DNA of 64,000 nt from an uncultured bacterium (lineage in GTDB: Bacteria; Cloacimonadota; Cloacimonadia; Cloacimonadales; Cloacimonadaceae), in NCBI GenBank assembly GCA_938009275.1, contig CALLHY010000002.1:33231-97230 (forward strand), read 5' to 3'. Under the pieces are notes generated by a model, which searched no databases, was not told where the DNA came from, and worked only from the letters and a program-made list of their open reading frames with translations. The stretch's first letter is position 1. Every line of letters begins with the position of its first letter. Below are positions 16,674 to 25,766 of this stretch, piece by piece. The translations under genes were made by a program, and so were the position numbers.

Positions 16674-17665
16674 TTAAGTATTATCAGCTTGCTGCTGCCG
16701 AGGTTTATGCCTCCACTGGTCAAGCGCAGGAAATAAACTCCGCTATTTAGCCCAGGTAGTTGCAATAGCATCTCATTGCCATGCTGCTCTTTGCTTAGCA
16801 GCAGCCTGCCTTTCAGGTCATAGAGTTTCACCTGCGCACTGCTGTCTATTTTACCGTTGTAAACCAAGTGGACAGTTGCATTATCTGCAGAACGCAGAAC
16901 GCTGGGATAGGTGACAAGGCTTCCGCCTGTAGGCGGGCACACGGGGTCGATATTTGAGCTTGCAGTTATCTGAAAATCTATGTTGTAAGTTTGGTCTGGC
17001 TCGGCAAAGAAGGTGGTGTCGCATTCTGTAATCCAGGAATTGGGATAGAGCAGGATGATTCTAAGCTTGGAGCAGTAGTATTCAAAGCTGGCATTACCCT
17101 GTGCGTCTGTGTAGATATCTGGCGGATACATATATTGCAAATTGACGGGGTAGTTTGGAACCGGATTTCCAAACTGGTTGCGAACATGAATGTTTACATT
17201 GCTTCGGGCGGTGGTGTTAAACTCTGTGCCACAGGTGGGATTGTAGTCCTTTGCAAAGAGGTAATACGAGCTTTCCGGATGGTAGATAAGCAGTTGAGTG
17301 GCGGTTTGTGTTCCTTCCAATGGGCAAAAGTCCTTATCCAGGGCAGTACCCCAGCTAATCTCTTCTGTGGGTAAATCTCCTACGGACACGGCTAAATACC
17401 CAGCTTCCCGGTTGAAGAAGCCTGAAGGGATGGTAACTATAGGTGGCTCTTGCTGTGAAAAGTTCACTATCTCGATGCGCACATTAGTGCCGTTGCTAAT
17501 AGTAACCACTCTGTCATCCAGCCCACAAAGCATCTGGCGGAACTGGAGCTTCAATTCATCTTGCTCGGAAAACCATAGCTTGCCGATGAGCTTATATTCG
17601 ATGGGGTTAGCCATGGCCAGCCCAAGGCTTAGTAATAGTAACAAAGCTATAATAACTCGTTTCAT
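16670..17665 (-). CDS. secreted protein with C-terminal sorting-type domain
   Basis: The ATG at 17665 has GGAGG just upstream and opens a signal peptide (MKRVIIALLLLLSLGLAMA); the open frame starts earlier but without support. Product 331 residues. A middle part around residues 165-225 (NVNIHVRNQFGNPVPNYPVNLQY) looks like an Ig-like or carboxypeptidase regulatory-like fold. The last 75 residues have the pattern of type IX secretion C-terminal domains: VKLYDLKGRLL, then LNSGVYFLRL and a Lys at the end. It therefore probably ends up on the cell surface. Function unknown. Confidence 0.7.
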   Translation of the reverse strand: MKRVIIALLLLLSLGLAMANPIEYKLIGKLWFSEQDELKLQFRQMLCGLDDRVVTISNGTNVRIEIVNFSQQEPPIVTIPSGFFNREAGYLAVSVGDLPTEEISWGTALDKDFCPLEGTQTATQLLIYHPESSYYLFAKDYNPTCGTEFNTTARSNVNIHVRNQFGNPVPNYPVNLQYMYPPDIYTDAQGNASFEYYCSKLRIILLYPNSWITECDTTFFAEPDQTYNIDFQITASSNIDPVCPPTGGSLVTYPSVLRSADNATVHLVYNGKIDSSAQVKLYDLKGRLLLSKEQHGNEMLLQLPGLNSGVYFLRLTSGGINLGSSKLIILK

Positions 17666-17764
17666 CCTTCCTCCTTTAGCGCATACTGGCTTGGTATGTA
17701 CGCATGCGGTATTAATAAGCAAGTATTGTTCCGATATTCAGCTATCTTTATGAGTTTAGCAAGC

Positions 17765-18727
17765 TTACTTCAGTTCGGATTTGATGTGTTCTGCTATAAT
17801 CCGGCTAAACACTTGTGCTCCACTGTGATTAAGATGGCTGAAGTCAAAAAACAGGCTCAGATTATTCATTTCTGGGTACTGGCCCGGCATAATGCTGTAA
17901 AGCGGGATGTTATAATGCTGCAATTGAGCACGTAGTTCTTCAGATATCAGGGGCGTGGATGCGATCTGGCTGTTCAGCGGAGCTTTGGGGCAGTGAAAGG
18001 CGATAAGCCGAATATTGTTATCTCGGCAAAGCTGGATAAAAGCATGGAAGTATTTACGGATAAGCGCGTCTTTGGCGGCTTCGTCTTTGCTGCGGTGCTT
18101 AATGAAGCTTTGCTCTTCGCTGAACTGCCTTAGATATTGGCTTCTCATCTTCAGGTTAATGCTTCCCTCTATGGGGTGATAGCCCTTGTCTCCGGCAGCT
18201 TGGGCATTTGGTTTTGAAACGTAGGAACTTACAATGCTGAGTATTTTGCCATTATAGGGGTATATCTTGCTGCATAGCCAGAGCTTGTTTAGGGGGTCGA
18301 GGTCGTATAGCAGTTCTTTTATATCCGGATCATGGTAGTATGGTGTAATCATTCCGGTTTTGCCCGCATCGGGTCGATAGAAGTAATCCGCATCGGTTAA
18401 GTCCCAGATAATTAGCTTGGGTGTGCGATGCTTCAGCACCAGTTTTAGGGTGGCGTAGTTATGAAAGATATTGGTTCCTGCTTCTCCGGTGTTCAGCACC
18501 TCCATACCCAGTTCCCGGCTAATCACACTTGGGATATAGCCCCTTTGCGCGCCAGAGGCACCCATAATGTAGGCATCGTAGGGCTGTGATACAGCATGAT
18601 TAAGCACATAACCGGGAGCTCCGCTGGTATTGGCAAAATACATATACTCCAGTGCCTTGCCGATGCCAAAGTCCAGCACCAGTGAAATAGTTAGAAGCAA
18701 AACAGCGTTTGTTACAAATCGTTTCAT
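17765..18727 (-). CDS. SGNH-type (DltD/AlgJ-like) membrane-anchored hydrolase or acyltransferase
   Basis: A 320-residue protein from the ATG at 18727, with an N-terminal membrane anchor (about 6-22). The first catalytic block is MGASGAQRG, with Ser as candidate nucleophile. The last is FFDFSHLNHSGAQVF, which supplies the Asp and His of a triad. That layout matches DltD and the AlgJ/AlgX group, which move or remove acyl groups on surface polymers. It lies one base after the MBOAT gene and is the fourth gene of a dlt-like set, so it probably acts on the external face with that cassette. The exact acceptor cannot be read from sequence. Confidence 0.75.
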   Translation of the reverse strand: MKRFVTNAVLLLTISLVLDFGIGKALEYMYFANTSGAPGYVLNHAVSQPYDAYIMGASGAQRGYIPSVISRELGMEVLNTGEAGTNIFHNYATLKLVLKHRTPKLIIWDLTDADYFYRPDAGKTGMITPYYHDPDIKELLYDLDPLNKLWLCSKIYPYNGKILSIVSSYVSKPNAQAAGDKGYHPIEGSINLKMRSQYLRQFSEEQSFIKHRSKDEAAKDALIRKYFHAFIQLCRDNNIRLIAFHCPKAPLNSQIASTPLISEELRAQLQHYNIPLYSIMPGQYPEMNNLSLFFDFSHLNHSGAQVFSRIIAEHIKSELK

Positions 18728-18728
18728 G

Positions 18729-20117
18729 TTAATACTGGTAGTAGATGAAGTTCTCGCTGCTGAGTGAGCCAATTAGCGGTAAGGCTATTATCAGGCAGAT
18801 GTACAGAGCCCAGCGCAGGGCTTTAGGCTGCTTTCCGATATACTCGTCTATTGGTATATCACCCTTAAATGTGTCGATGCCGAACACAAGTAGCATACCG
18901 CTAATGGCAAAGACAAGTAATTGCTTGGAGCCAAGGTATAGGGGGCTGCTGCCCGCTATGCGGCTGATGATGGCAATTGCTTCGCCGATGGAGGCAGAAC
19001 GAAGCAGGATGGCACTGGCAGCTATGAACAGGAATACAATCAGGTTGGAAAGCACATTGCCAATTCGCTTAGGCAAGGATTGCCAGAGCTTGGCGCGAAG
19101 CTCTTTACTATGGCTTTCCCAGGTGCTGGCGATGCCATGTAACACACCAAAAATCACTAATGTCCAGTTTGCCCCATGCCAAACTCCTATCACCAAAAAG
19201 GTTATCATGGTAGCTGTGGTTAAGCCTGCTTTTCCCCATGCCCTGGTTTGGTATTGCAGGGGCAGAAAGAGGTAGTCCCGCACCCAGGAAGATAAGGAGA
19301 TATGCCATCTGCGCCAAAAGTCAGTAACACTCTTTGCGCTTAGTGGCACCCGAAAGTTCTCCATCAGCCGGTATCCAAACAGCCGGGCAGAACCGATGGC
19401 AATGTCGCTGTAGGCAGAGAAGTCCATATATATCTGAATGAAGTACGCAATGGCTGCCAAGGCGATGGTTATCCCCTGGTGATCATTATAGTTCTGGAAT
19501 ACTACATCGGTGTAGGGAGAAAGATTGGAGGCGATCACCACTTTTTTGAATAAACCCCAAAGTATTCTGCGCGAGCCGGATACCATATCGGCATAATTGA
19601 AACAAGAAGCCTTGCTTACCTGAGGAATAAAGCTTTTACCGCGTGCTATGGGGCCGGCAAGCAACTGGGGAAAGAAAGACATGAACAGAGAATATTGAGC
19701 CATGGAAGCTACTTGCCGTTTCCCGCTCCAATGCAGGTCTAACATATAGCCCATTGCCTGGAAGCTGAAGAACGACAGACCAATGGGTATGGCAATTTGT
19801 TGTAACAAGCTTCCATCAGGCAAACTGGTAAAGCCAAAGATGGCTGGAAGGTATTTGAAAAAACTAAGTAACGCTAAATTAAACAAGATGGATACTGCTA
19901 CCCATGCTCTATTGCCATGCTTAGCCCAGCCACGGCATAATAGGTAATTTATCGATATTGACAGCAGCAAAACAAATAGGTAATAGCCCTGGTTTATGGC
20001 ATAGAAAGCCCAGGAGCTTAGCAGCAGCAGATATGGCCGTGCTTTTTGCGGCAAGGCGTAATACACCAATAGCACCATGCCCAGGAAGATTAGATACAAT
20101 ACCGAAACTAAGGACAT
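18729..20117 (-). CDS. MBOAT O-acyltransferase (DltB/AlgI-like)
   Basis: A 462-residue polytopic membrane protein. Two histidines are conserved as in this family: H272 in DFWRRWHISLSSW and H314 in GVWHGANWT. DltB uses such a channel to take an aminoacyl group from a carrier protein and transfer it to the outside; AlgI does so for acetyl groups. Because an acyl carrier protein and an amino-acid-type ligase precede it, the DltB role is the better fit. It is 13 bases downstream of the carrier gene. Confidence 0.88.
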   Translation of the reverse strand: MSLVSVLYLIFLGMVLLVYYALPQKARPYLLLLSSWAFYAINQGYYLFVLLLSISINYLLCRGWAKHGNRAWVAVSILFNLALLSFFKYLPAIFGFTSLPDGSLLQQIAIPIGLSFFSFQAMGYMLDLHWSGKRQVASMAQYSLFMSFFPQLLAGPIARGKSFIPQVSKASCFNYADMVSGSRRILWGLFKKVVIASNLSPYTDVVFQNYNDHQGITIALAAIAYFIQIYMDFSAYSDIAIGSARLFGYRLMENFRVPLSAKSVTDFWRRWHISLSSWVRDYLFLPLQYQTRAWGKAGLTTATMITFLVIGVWHGANWTLVIFGVLHGIASTWESHSKELRAKLWQSLPKRIGNVLSNLIVFLFIAASAILLRSASIGEAIAIISRIAGSSPLYLGSKQLLVFAISGMLLVFGIDTFKGDIPIDEYIGKQPKALRWALYICLIIALPLIGSLSSENFIYYQY

Positions 20118-20130
20118 GCTCGCCTAATGT

Positions 20131-20370
20131 TTATTGCTTGCTGGATATTGTATCGAGCAGGCTGCCGATATCGGACATTGAAATCATTTCCATGAAGCTG
20201 AATTTCATGTTGAAATGGGCTTCGATGGCTACCATTACCGTCATGTGGCTAAGAGAATCCCAGCCCGGGATATCTGAGGCGGTTGTTTGTTCAAAGATGC
20301 AGACATCCGGCTGTTTCAAGGTATGCCGGATTATATCTTCCACCTGGCTTAGCATCTGCTGTCTGTTCAT
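20131..20370 (-). CDS. acyl/peptidyl carrier protein (DltC-like)
   Basis: A 79-residue four-helix carrier. S39 in GWDSLSH is the site for the phosphopantetheine arm. Overlap with the ligase gene is four bases (ATGA), so the two are translationally coupled. The size and place, between an adenylating ligase and an MBOAT, match DltC in dlt operons. Whether it carries D-alanine or another acid is not visible from sequence. Confidence 0.85.
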   Translation of the reverse strand: MNRQQMLSQVEDIIRHTLKQPDVCIFEQTTASDIPGWDSLSHMTVMVAIEAHFNMKFSFMEMISMSDIGSLLDTISSKQ

Positions 20371-21854
20371 TTGTTAATCCTTATCAGAAGTTCTTTTGTT
20401 AGCTGTTGCAAATCGGTTTTGTCACTATCTGTTTTTGGCAAGTGAGAAAGATTGATAATCTGCCTGGGTACCATGTAAGCAGGGAGTTTGGAGCTGAGAT
20501 GCTGAAGGATATCTGCCTCTGTACCGGTGTAGTTTTCTATAAAAAGGTAAAGGCTCAGCACTCCATCCAGTTCATTCACCATGGCAACTGCATCGCAATC
20601 GGTAAACGCCTGTGCATGATGCTCTATCTCTGCCAGTTCGATGCGGTTTCCCTGAATCTTCACTTGTCTATCCCTTCTCCCGCAATACATGTAATTGCCA
20701 AATTCGTTTACGTAAACCAGGTCTCCGGTTGCATAAAAGCGTTGGGCTTGTCCTTCCCAGTTGTATAGAATAAAGTCTATGCTATTGCGCTCGGGAGCAT
20801 TAATATAGCCCTGGCATAGCTGCTCGCCGCCTACATAAAGCTCACCAATCTCACCCTGGGCACAAATAGCCAGATTGTTATCTACCACTAAATGCATCAC
20901 ACCCGGCATAGGCTTGCCAATGGGTATGATACCGTTGTGCAGTTCATTAGTAACATTGCTGTCCATCTGGTATGCCATCACACATACAGTGGCTTCAGTT
21001 GGGCCATAGAGGTTCCAAACACTGGCATTGGGGATGCAGGGCAGGATGCTTTGTAAACGGCTGTATGAAACCGCCTCGGCACCCACTATAAAGGTGCGAA
21101 CATCCGGCAGCAAAATTGAAGGCAGATAGGGCTTTAGAAGCCCAATAACCGATGGAACCACAAAAACAAAGCTAAGCTTGTGGCTATGCATCAAACGGGC
21201 AATCTCGAGATACTTTATTCTATCTGGATTAACGGTATAGATGGCGGCTCCGGCACAGAGCGACATGAATAGCATTAGCACCGAGCCATCGAAGCTAAGG
21301 TCAAACATCTGCAGCACTCTATCATCTTGCGTTACTTGTAAGGGCAGCTTTGCCAGTGAATGCAGCAATGCTTCCAGATTTGCTTTGCTAATGCACACTC
21401 CTTTTGGCTTCCCGGTGGTGCCGGAAGTGAACAGGACGTAGGCTATGGAGCTACTATCAGGATGTGTGTAGCAAACTTCATGGGGCGGGGAAGGAAGCGA
21501 TGGTAAAGCTATAAACTGCAAGTATGCTGGTAGAAGCGATGCATCGGCTATACAGCAGCCTAGCACCACGCTTATGCCGGATTCGGAAGTTATCTGCTCG
21601 TTCCGCTCTGGGGGATTGGCGGGATTGATGATAACGTATCCACAATCACTAAGGACAGTGGCAATCAACATGGCATAGGTTTGTATGTTGTTTCGGGCAA
21701 TGATGCCCACCAGGGCGAGCTTAGGATGTTGCATCAAGAAATAATAACACCTATCCACATGCAGTTTCAGCTCCAGGTAAGAGTAAGATTCGTCGTTTAT
21801 AACGAAAGCAGTTCTATCTGAGCTTGATAGGTGTTTTTCTATCTGTTGCAGCAT
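20367..21854 (-). CDS. amino-acid adenylating ligase (DltA-like, NRPS A-domain fold)
   Basis: About 495 residues, the length of a stand-alone adenylation domain. Numbered from the TTG one codon earlier: core A3 FTSGTTGKPKG at 143-153, A5 NLYGPTEA at 282-289, A7 YATGDL at 375-380, A8 GRRDRQVK at 393-400, and the catalytic Lys near 480. D190 in SFDGS is the aspartate that binds the amino group in amino-acid-specific A-domains, so an amino acid is the likely substrate. ATG at 21854 is preferred to TTG because AAGGA lies six bases upstream. First gene of the dlt-like cassette. Confidence 0.85.
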   Translation of the reverse strand: MLQQIEKHLSSSDRTAFVINDESYSYLELKLHVDRCYYFLMQHPKLALVGIIARNNIQTYAMLIATVLSDCGYVIINPANPPERNEQITSESGISVVLGCCIADASLLPAYLQFIALPSLPSPPHEVCYTHPDSSSIAYVLFTSGTTGKPKGVCISKANLEALLHSLAKLPLQVTQDDRVLQMFDLSFDGSVLMLFMSLCAGAAIYTVNPDRIKYLEIARLMHSHKLSFVFVVPSVIGLLKPYLPSILLPDVRTFIVGAEAVSYSRLQSILPCIPNASVWNLYGPTEATVCVMAYQMDSNVTNELHNGIIPIGKPMPGVMHLVVDNNLAICAQGEIGELYVGGEQLCQGYINAPERNSIDFILYNWEGQAQRFYATGDLVYVNEFGNYMYCGRRDRQVKIQGNRIELAEIEHHAQAFTDCDAVAMVNELDGVLSLYLFIENYTGTEADILQHLSSKLPAYMVPRQIINLSHLPKTDSDKTDLQQLTKELLIRINK

Positions 21855-22083
21855 CAAACATCCTTATATGCGTCATTCAGCTCTCTTCGTGGCAAATGTG
21901 CCAGAAGTATATCTATTGGCCTTTACAATGCGGCAGCGGACTTCTTGTCAATGAATTTCTGCCCACCCAAACTGAAATTGGGAGTTTGAATAAACATTAC
22001 TAGTGCTAATTTTGCCTTACCACCCCTGTACATCAATCAACGCTTGACAAAAAATGAAGGGGAAAAAAAGTGGAACGCACAGT

Positions 22084-22160
<77 letters not shown>

Positions 22161-22180
22161 TTCTTTTAAGCCACGAAAGT

Positions 22181-22257
22181 GGGTGATTAGCTCAGCTGGT
22201 TAGAGCGCTACGTTCACATCGTAGAGGTCACTGGTTCGAATCCAGTATCACCCACCA
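22181..22257 (+). tRNA. tRNA-Val (anticodon CAC)
   Basis: 77 bases, ending in encoded CCA. The loop TTCACAT gives anticodon CAC. The sequence is nearly identical to the previous tRNA, and the acceptor stem (GGGTGAT/ATCACCC) is fully paired. The pair arose by duplication and now reads two valine codon classes. Only 20 bases separate the genes, so they are probably co-transcribed. Confidence 0.95.
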
Positions 22258-22274
22258 TTTTTTTGCCCAAAAAT

Positions 22275-22315
22275 AAAGAACCCGGTTTACTAATAACCGG
22301 GTTCTTTGTTTTTTT
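22275..22315. terminator. intrinsic terminator after tRNA genes
   Basis: A 13-bp stem (22275-22287 with 22295-22307, AAAGAACCCGGTT) and seven-base loop, followed by a T-run to 22315. It ends the tRNA transcript. A-rich sequence on the other side lets it also serve the convergent porin gene. Confidence 0.92.
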
Positions 22316-22330
22316 ACTTATGAGGGTTTA

Positions 22331-23680
22331 TTAGAATCTGTAGCCAATACCGATGTTTCCGGAGATGGAATTGGTATTGTATTTACCAGCCATGTTGTTG
22401 GCAGTTTGTTCGGAGGGTTTAATCTCGCGTTCGCCGAAATGGATGTACTGAGCATTAACGTCGAAATAGAACATACCGAGATTGCGTCCATAACCGATGT
22501 TGCCACTAAGCTTGGTGCTGATATCGGAAAGGGTGGGGGTTTGAGTTTCGGCAGGAATGGGGCTTTGGTCCATAAAGAACCCGGCTCTAAAGGAATTGCA
22601 GCCCATCAGGTATTCGGTACCAAGACTGATGCGATGAGTATCTTCCCATTTGAAGGGGATGACAGATTCGGCAACAACATTACCGGGGGTTAAGGTAATT
22701 GGGCTCTTCATCTTCACTTTCACTTCTTCGAGACTGCTCCACATGGTGTAGGCGTAATCTAAGTTAACTGCCCAATTTGGCTTCACTTTATATGAAACAC
22801 CCAGTCCAATGTCTGCCGGGAGATTAAGATCGGTTTCGATATCAGACTTTCCACCAAGTTTCATGGCAGGAGCAGTGCTTGTCTGCGGAGTCCACAGTAA
22901 CACTTCGGCTTCACCATCAAGAGCCACTTTTGAAGGCAGCTTGGCGGATAAACCCAAGGACAGGCATTGAGTAGGCTTGAATAACAATCCCATATTTGCT
23001 CCAATGCCAATACCATCTCCCGTCATAATTGAGCTTATGGGGGCATAGGGATTGGTTGGATCGGGCAGATATGCTTTGCCGAGTTCAATACTTGTTTGCT
23101 GAACGCTTATACCCAATCCGGCAGATAACTGCGGTGTGATCTGATAGGCAACAGTGGGATGCACATCGATAACAGCGATAGAGCTTTTGGTTTCTTGTTC
23201 AGGAAAACCCGTTTGATACACAGCCGGAAAGCTTCCACCGGGAGTTACCAAGGTTGTTGGCAAGCTATAAATGTCCCATGTGGTGCCAAGACCGTAGGGC
23301 ACATAAACGCCTAAACCATATTTAAGTTTGGGGTGTTTGGCCAAAGTTACAAATAGGTTCGGGAATGCTCTCAGGCTTTTTTCTGCTTCATATTCTTTAT
23401 CCTGATAGCCGGGTTTGGTTGCATAAGTGGTTCCCTTGGAATCCCAAGTGCCGGAAGGCATAATAAATGTTCCGCCCAAATCTAATAAGTTATTGTCTAT
23501 AAACCCTAATCCAGCGGGGTTCCAATACATGGCTGTGGCATCATCTGCCAAACCGCGGAAGGCTCCTCCCATAGAAGTAGCACGGGACCCCACCCCGGTT
23601 AGGGCAAATCCACCCGCAAACAGCATGGTGCCGATGCAGAGGAAGCTAAGGATTAGTGTTGTAATCTGAATTTTCTTCAT
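22331..23680 (-). CDS. OmpP1/FadL-family outer-membrane transport protein
   Basis: A 449-residue barrel with a signal peptide (about 1-22) followed by GFALTGVGSRATSMGGAFRGLADDATAMYWNPAGLG, the characteristic N-terminal hatch of the FadL family. The C-terminus ends in an aromatic residue (GIGYRF). Family members carry hydrophobic compounds such as long-chain fatty acids across the outer membrane. AAGGAG sits just before the ATG. It is transcribed alone, converging on the tRNA genes. Confidence 0.9.
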   Translation of the reverse strand: MKKIQITTLILSFLCIGTMLFAGGFALTGVGSRATSMGGAFRGLADDATAMYWNPAGLGFIDNNLLDLGGTFIMPSGTWDSKGTTYATKPGYQDKEYEAEKSLRAFPNLFVTLAKHPKLKYGLGVYVPYGLGTTWDIYSLPTTLVTPGGSFPAVYQTGFPEQETKSSIAVIDVHPTVAYQITPQLSAGLGISVQQTSIELGKAYLPDPTNPYAPISSIMTGDGIGIGANMGLLFKPTQCLSLGLSAKLPSKVALDGEAEVLLWTPQTSTAPAMKLGGKSDIETDLNLPADIGLGVSYKVKPNWAVNLDYAYTMWSSLEEVKVKMKSPITLTPGNVVAESVIPFKWEDTHRISLGTEYLMGCNSFRAGFFMDQSPIPAETQTPTLSDISTKLSGNIGYGRNLGMFYFDVNAQYIHFGEREIKPSEQTANNMAGKYNTNSISGNIGIGYRF

Positions 23681-23801
23681 AGTGTTAACTCCTTGTCAAT
23701 AAAGCATTATGTTACAAATTATGAATGAAGCATGCTATTGTAGTGCTGTGACATCGGTCAAGGATTATTTTACAAAAAAGACCATTGCACATAAATGGAA
23801 C

Positions 23802-23903
23802 ACTGGCTTCAGCCAGTTGGACCACCGGATTTATCCGGTAATAGGGCAAAACACTCCAGTTAATGGGATACTATCTTCACTTGCTAACCAGATAAATCTG
23901 GTT
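23802..23903. repeat. three short hairpins with unrelated stems and 4-base loops
   Basis: 23802-23817 (ACTGGC/GCCAGT, loop TTCA), 23824-23839 (ACCGGA/TCCGGT, loop TTTA) and 23886-23903 (AACCAGA/TCTGGTT, loop TAAA). An open frame of 117 codons crosses them but has no family match or ribosome-binding site, so the region is taken as non-coding. They lie in the 739-bp gap between the porin and mnmE. Confidence 0.75.
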
Positions 23904-24008
23904 AATCCAGCCGTATCAATTCGGCGTTACAGATTATTCAATGATCTAAAAAAACTAAATAGTTTGTTGATGTTTGGTTACAGCTTCCATGCCCGTCACA
24001 GGGGAACC

Positions 24009-24083
24009 GAAGCGGAGTTCATCGGGGGATCATCGGGCTTTTGCCCGTTCAAGCCCCGATGAAACCCCCTGCGAAGCCGCTTC
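24009..24083. repeat. nested hairpin, 75 bases
   Basis: Outer stem GAAGCGG (24009-24015) / CCGCTTC (24077-24083), middle stem TTCATCGGGG (24018-24027) / CCCCGATGAA (24054-24063), inner stem CGGGC/GCCCG around TTTT (24034-24047). An alternative pairing exists between CCCCCTGC (24065-24072) and GCAGGGGG (24101-24108). This could be a structured RNA or a mobile palindromic repeat. The remaining part of the gap (24110-24419) shows nothing clear. Confidence 0.7.
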
Positions 24084-24419
24084 AGTCAGCAAGCACGGTA
24101 GCAGGGGGAAGTAAGCACCCCCGAACGATATAAAAAACGATCCACACGCCAATAGATGAAGCATAACAGAATAAATGCAGATAACTTGGGCAATCATTCC
24201 GGTATAATAGCCCAGTGGTGAGTATTTTGGGACAGCAGAAATTAGCCTGGGGTAAGCAAAGAGTGGAAAAGTGGAAGAGTGTAAAAGTGAAACCAGGACT
24301 AAGCATAGAGTGTTTGGAACCTAATGCACAGGCATAACTATAATTCGTGTAGATTAGTGAAATTCGTGGACAATAAATGAAATAACTTGTATAAGGGCTA
24401 ACTGGTGTACGGGACTGCG

Positions 24420-25766
24420 TTACTTGCCTATGCAGAAGTTGCTGAAGATGTTATCCAGCATTTCGTCGGTGCTAACCGTGCCCACAATCTCTTCTATAGC
24501 ATTGGCAGCGGAGATTAGCTCAAAGGCAATAAACTCATAACCGGCATTATCATCCAGTGCGGCTTTGGCATTTGTGAGTGCAAGCTTGCTTTTGGCAAGT
24601 GCGGCGAGGTGACGGCTATTGGTGGCAAGAGGTTCATTAAGGATGTCGTCACTTAGCATCAATCGCTTCAAGATTGCAGAGCTAAGCGCATCCAGTCCCT
24701 TGGGCTGAATAACGCTGCAATAGATGTCGGAGCAGTCGAGAGGCTTGGAAGAGGACAGCAAATCGGCTTTGCTATATACTATAATGGTTTTGTGCAGGTA
24801 GTCAGGATCGATTTCCGTAGCGTCGCAAGAGGCACGCTGAGATGCATCGATAAGATAGATAATGATGTCGGCAGATTGCATCAATTCATAGCTTTTGGCA
24901 ATGCCCGCGGATTCCACTTCGTCATTGGAGCTGCGTAAACCCGCGGTGTCATATATCACCAATGGGAATCCATTTAAGGAGATGCTTTCTTCCAGATAGT
25001 CACGGGTGGTGCCCGGGTGGGGGGTAACAATGGCGCGGTTTTGTTGCAAGAGCGCATTGAACAGCGAAGATTTCCCCGCATTCGGCGCACCGGCAAGGCA
25101 AATCTTTATTCCCTCACGGATGCAGCGTCCCTGCTCTCCCTTAGCAGTAAGGGCAGAGATGTCGTTTATCAATCCTACAATTCTGTTGTTTAGATCATCA
25201 AGGTCTATCTGTGGCAGGTCTTGATCGGCAAAATCAATTGCCAGTTCGCAGCGCAGCCTTGCCTCGCCAATGCGGCTCAGAATGCCTTGCAAATGGCTGC
25301 CCAGAATTCCCTGAAGCTGCATAAGGGCGGCACTTTCGGCCTTGGAAGCCTTGGCGGTGATAAGGTCGTTAACCGCTTCTGCCTGGCTGAGATCAAGCTT
25401 GCCATTCAGGTAAGCCCGAAGCGTGAATTCTCCCGGCTTTGCCATGCGCGCGTGCAGCAATAAACTTTCCATTATTCTTCCTGCCAGATTCGGGTTGCCG
25501 TGGCAGGATATTTCCACGCTGTTTTCGCCAGTGTAGCTATGGGGGGCACGGAACACGCTAAGAAGCACTTCGTCTATGGGCTTGCCCTGAGCATTGTGAA
25601 ACATGCCGTGGATAAGGCGATGGGACGGGGATGACAGCAGCTTATCTGCTGGTATAAAAAACTTTGCCACAATGCCAATGGCATCGCTTCCGCTAATGCG
25701 CAGAACGCTTATCGCGGCATTACCCGCGGCACTAATCTGTGCGCAGATGCTGTCTTGCAATGTCAA
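24420..25766 (-). CDS. mnmE: MnmE, tRNA modification GTPase
   Basis: Works with MnmG to modify uridine 34 of certain tRNAs (5-carboxymethylaminomethyl or related groups). The length, 448 residues, is normal. An N-terminal folate-binding domain is followed by helices and an inserted G domain with G1 GAPNAGKSS, the switch TTRD and G3 DTAGLR; the C-terminus ends in CIGK, the essential Cys motif. The start appears to be TTG at 25766, which overlaps the dxs stop as TTGA, with AAGGA upstream. It is last in the nine-gene string from the C25 protease. Confidence 0.95.
   Translation of the reverse strand: MTLQDSICAQISAAGNAAISVLRISGSDAIGIVAKFFIPADKLLSSPSHRLIHGMFHNAQGKPIDEVLLSVFRAPHSYTGENSVEISCHGNPNLAGRIMESLLLHARMAKPGEFTLRAYLNGKLDLSQAEAVNDLITAKASKAESAALMQLQGILGSHLQGILSRIGEARLRCELAIDFADQDLPQIDLDDLNNRIVGLINDISALTAKGEQGRCIREGIKICLAGAPNAGKSSLFNALLQQNRAIVTPHPGTTRDYLEESISLNGFPLVIYDTAGLRSSNDEVESAGIAKSYELMQSADIIIYLIDASQRASCDATEIDPDYLHKTIIVYSKADLLSSSKPLDCSDIYCSVIQPKGLDALSSAILKRLMLSDDILNEPLATNSRHLAALAKSKLALTNAKAALDDNAGYEFIAFELISAANAIEEIVGTVSTDEMLDNIFSNFCIGK

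Noticed and set aside
22044..22070. Complete sigma-70 promoter for the tRNA genes
   Set aside because: TTGACA is present but no -10 element is found at the right distance, so it is mentioned only as a possible -35.
23709..24062. 117-codon open frame in the porin-mnmE gap
   Set aside because: It crosses the hairpin cluster, has no recognised domain and no Shine-Dalgarno sequence.
24009..24083. Retron or transposon-encoded RNA
   Set aside because: No reverse transcriptase or transposase gene is near; structure alone is not enough.
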